Assembly: GCA_031275075.1 (NCBI GenBank)
Contig: JAISPI010000183.1
Span: 1-8,411 of the forward strand
DNA: 8,411 nucleotides
Source of the DNA: Burkholderiales bacterium
GTDB lineage: Bacteria; Pseudomonadota; Gammaproteobacteria; Burkholderiales; Casimicrobiaceae
Reading direction: 5' to 3'
Under the pieces are notes generated by a model that saw only the letters and a list, made by a program, of their open reading frames with translations, was not told where the DNA came from and searched no databases. Below are positions 6,932 through 8,411 of the stretch, piece by piece (position 1 is the first letter of the stretch; each line of letters opens with the position of its first letter). Made by a program: the position numbers and the translations under genes.

Positions 6932-7317
6932 TTTTTGTCCTCCTCCCGTGTTTTTCTTCTCTCTCGCGAGGTTTTGGTTTCAAGGACGAAGATCGAATAT
7001 CATTGCCGCTGGGGTTGTCGGAAGCGGAACTTCAGCAACGCTTCATCCATGAATCACGCTGGATACCGAAGATTGCGATGCGCGAGATCGTTTATCCGGC
7101 TTATCCGGGATTTTTCCAGAGGAGAGAAATGCTGCCGCATCGAATGATGAGCGCAATGGCTTGTCCGATTTACCAATGCGGCGTAGATTGGAACATGGAA
7201 AAACAACAACAAGCGCGAAGAGCTGTAGAGACGGTATTAATACAAGAAGGGGTAGGCATGGATAGGGAAATAACCTCGTTTGGGTATAACTGGCAAGGAT
7301 GGAGATTGCCGCAATGA
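6928..7317 (+). CDS. Unrecognised ORF, possibly the 3' remnant of a longer gene, coupled to the lipoprotein gene
   Basis: I do not recognise this product. The frame is open from a TTG at 6928 inside the end of nrdB (129 codons), but the first 20 or so residues come from a pyrimidine-rich post-nrdB tract and are unlikely to be native. From about 7015 the translation looks protein-like (GLSEAELQQRFIHESRW, then YPAYPGFF). It ends ITSFGYNWQGWRLPQ. There is no signal peptide or membrane segment. Possible starts are TTG 7003, TTG 7015, ATG 7078 and ATG 7129. Only 7129 has a good ribosome site, and it would give a 62-residue protein rich in Met, Gln and Trp. The stop overlaps the next gene's start as ATGA, which suggests translational coupling and argues that the frame is or recently was functional. 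One speculative identity is the C-terminal tail of a secreted lipase-type effector (the phrase FIHESRW prompted this), with the lipoprotein as partner. Confidence in that identity is low. Confidence 0.5.
   Translation: MIFVLLPCFSSLSRGFGFKDEDRISLPLGLSEAELQQRFIHESRWIPKIAMREIVYPAYPGFFQRREMLPHRMMSAMACPIYQCGVDWNMEKQQQARRAVETVLIQEGVGMDREITSFGYNWQGWRLPQ
7118..7124 (+). promoter_or_regulatory. Possible ribosome binding site for an internal ATG start at 7129
   Basis: AGAGGAG lies four bases before the in-frame ATG at 7129. It would make the upstream unknown gene a 62-codon ORF. The same bases also encode Q-R-R-E in the longer frame, so the match may be accidental. Confidence 0.4.
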
Positions 7318-8258
7318 AAAGAAAAATATTGATGCTAATGGCGTTGTGCGCATCACTGACGGGATGCGCGACGACGGAGAGAGTAGCGGGTGAATATGCA
7401 TTGCAATTGAGCAATATGGAAGAGGCCGACATCTTTGCATGGATACAACTGGATAATAAAAAACACTGGGGTGGAAGTAGGGTTGTTCTTGTTGGAAAAA
7501 GAGGAAGGTCATATGGGGCGTTGGCTGTTTTTAGTGGCAACCCCATGCCTTGGCCAAAGCGTTTGACGGTGCGCTGGGAATTGGAGGGTATCAAAGGGAT
7601 GCGTGAGCAGGAGATGGACTTGTCGTTGTACCCTTTGAAATTGGATGGAACGCCCTCAGATAAACCTTATTTATACTTTGTTTTTTTTGAGGATCGGGTT
7701 CTTGCGTTTGGTTTGGACGGATGGATTAGTCGCGAAATTGAAGACAAGGCAAAGATTGAATACGAAGCAGCCCGCGCAGCGGGTGTTCCCGGAGCGCGTA
7801 TAGTCGCGTCACAAGAAGAAGAAAAAAAGCTGGTTTCGGAAGAACGCCGTCCGCAACCGAACGCCAAGACAGACGTTGACAGCGAAAAAAACTTGCCGCC
7901 ATTCCCGACCTGCAAGGATGTTGACGATTGCGTTCGTCTTGCCGTATTGGAAAACAGTGTCTTTGTTGAAGCCTGCGGCACTGTGGCGCCGGAAATCAAA
8001 AAAGAGATGCAAAACGCTTTTGCAAACTGGGTTGTGCTGAAACTGCCAATCCCCGGCCTTCAACAAACGTTGTCTCCTGACAATCCAGATCGGGCGAACC
8101 TGTTGGCGCACATACTGCCGTATCTTAAAAAAATACCCTCGCACGAAATGTCTATTGAGTGCGGAGGGCGATACGCCATGATGAAAAACCCTGAGCCAAC
8201 CATATTGAGCGACGCTGCTTCTTTACCGAAAGACGTCCTTAAACGCTATCAGCGTTGA
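7314..8258 (+). CDS. Predicted outer-membrane lipoprotein of unknown function
   Basis: I do not recognise the family. From ATG 7314 the product has 314 residues. It begins with a lipoprotein signal peptide: MKRK, a hydrophobic core, then the lipobox L15-T-G-C18. Alanine rather than aspartate follows C18, which favours outer-membrane sorting. Residues 27-150 look like a beta-rich domain with the phrase PWPKRLTVRWELEG. Residues 165-195 are a charged, Pro-containing linker. Residues 196-314 form a second domain with four cysteines (C200, C206, C221, C283) that could make two disulfides in the periplasm. ATG 7299 is an alternative start, adding MEIAA, but 7314 gives a typical signal peptide with GGAG nine bases upstream. 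It overlaps the preceding ORF by ATGA, so the two are probably cotranscribed. Base composition is lower in GC: hand counts of two 60-base stretches gave 38% and 48%, against 63% in one nrdA stretch. An envelope-stress or effector-immunity role is possible but unproven. Confidence 0.8.
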   Translation: MKRKILMLMALCASLTGCATTERVAGEYALQLSNMEEADIFAWIQLDNKKHWGGSRVVLVGKRGRSYGALAVFSGNPMPWPKRLTVRWELEGIKGMREQEMDLSLYPLKLDGTPSDKPYLYFVFFEDRVLAFGLDGWISREIEDKAKIEYEAARAAGVPGARIVASQEEEKKLVSEERRPQPNAKTDVDSEKNLPPFPTCKDVDDCVRLAVLENSVFVEACGTVAPEIKKEMQNAFANWVVLKLPIPGLQQTLSPDNPDRANLLAHILPYLKKIPSHEMSIECGGRYAMMKNPEPTILSDAASLPKDVLKRYQR

Positions 8259-8271
8259 GATTGCGTTTTTT

Positions 8272-8301
8272 CTCCCCTCGCCCGCTTGCGGGAGAGGGGA
8301 G
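8272..8301. repeat. GC-rich palindromic repeat 1 (hairpin)
   Basis: A 30-base near-perfect inverted repeat starting 13 bases after the lipoprotein stop. CTCCCCTC pairs with GAGGGGAG and CCCGC with GCGGG, with one mismatch and a minimal loop. A T run lies before the hairpin, not after it, so it is not a canonical intrinsic terminator for the lipoprotein gene. It could still stabilise the 3' end of the transcript. This is the style of short dispersed intergenic repeats found in many proteobacteria. Confidence 0.75.
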
Positions 8302-8341
8302 GGGGAGAGGGAAAAACAAACATTCGTCCCCTCTCTCCCGG

Positions 8342-8366
8342 CCTCTCTCCCTCAAGGGGAGAGAGG
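8342..8366. repeat. GC-rich palindromic repeat 2 (hairpin)
   Basis: CCTCTCTCCC (8342-8351) pairs perfectly over ten bases with GGGAGAGAGG (8357-8366) around a five-base loop. It carries the same CCCTCTC theme as repeat 1. The sequence between them (GAGAGGG at 8305-8311 and CCCTCTC at 8329-8335) can pair as well, so the cluster has several alternative folds. Confidence 0.7.
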
Positions 8367-8376
8367 AGAAAACGGC

Positions 8377-8411
8377 GTCATTCTGCGCGAAGCGAAGTGT
8401 GTCATCCTGCG
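8377..8411. repeat. Short direct repeat, GTCATTCTGCG / GTCATCCTGCG, at the window edge
   Basis: The 11-base units at 8377-8387 and 8401-8411 match at 10 of 11 positions and are separated by GCGAAGCGAAGTGT-like sequence. The second unit is cut by the window edge. This resembles the dispersed GTCATTCTGCGCGAAG-type intergenic repeats of proteobacteria. No coding potential was seen. Confidence 0.55.

Noticed and set aside
6958..6975. Hairpin terminator at CTCGCGAG after nrdB
   Set aside because: The 8-base palindrome leaves no room for a loop with a stable stem, and no T tract follows directly in the right place.
7043..7594. 183-codon minus-strand open frame across the ORF/lipoprotein junction
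   Set aside because: It conflicts with the lipoprotein gene, which has a clear signal peptide and lipobox. The antisense product shows no recognisable domain.
8260..8311. Intrinsic terminator after the lipoprotein gene
   Set aside because: The hairpin is strong but the T run precedes it on the plus strand, and A runs follow. The polarity is wrong for a standard terminator on either strand.

Overview
The window looks like a housekeeping stretch of a proteobacterial chromosome, most likely betaproteobacterial, followed by a short accessory segment. That assignment is an inference from three things: the start and hinge of the SMC protein, a roughly 960-residue class Ia NrdA with two N-terminal ATP-cone-like regions, and an NrdB ending in TGGTLSWD. 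No rRNA, tRNA, CRISPR array, transposase or integrase was found.

Layout. Bases 1-2367 (minus strand) hold the N-terminal two thirds of smc: ATPase head, first coiled-coil arm, hinge and the start of the return arm. The gene runs off the left edge. Bases 2368-2827 are a 460-base divergent intergenic region with two DnaA boxes, a good minus-strand -10 element for smc, a modest plus-strand promoter candidate for nrdA and one imperfect NrdR-box-like palindrome. Bases 2828-5716 are nrdA and 5834-6931 are nrdB, the two subunits of aerobic class Ia ribonucleotide reductase. All recognisable catalytic, radical-transfer and metal-ligand residues are present in both.

After nrdB the character changes. 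An unrecognised reading frame (6928-7317), possibly the tail of a longer gene, overlaps by ATGA a 314-residue predicted lipoprotein of unknown function (7314-8258). Base composition in the lipoprotein gene is visibly lower in GC than in nrdA. The window ends in GC-rich palindromic repeats (8272-8366) and a short direct repeat (8377-8411).

How the genes fit together. SMC organises and segregates newly replicated DNA, and NrdAB supplies the dNTPs for replication. They diverge from a shared region carrying DnaA boxes, which fits coupling of both to the replication cycle, as known for nrdAB in E. coli. The lipoprotein pair has no evident link to either. The most novel material is this pair. A secreted-effector remnant with a lipoprotein partner is one speculative reading that the sequence alone does not establish.
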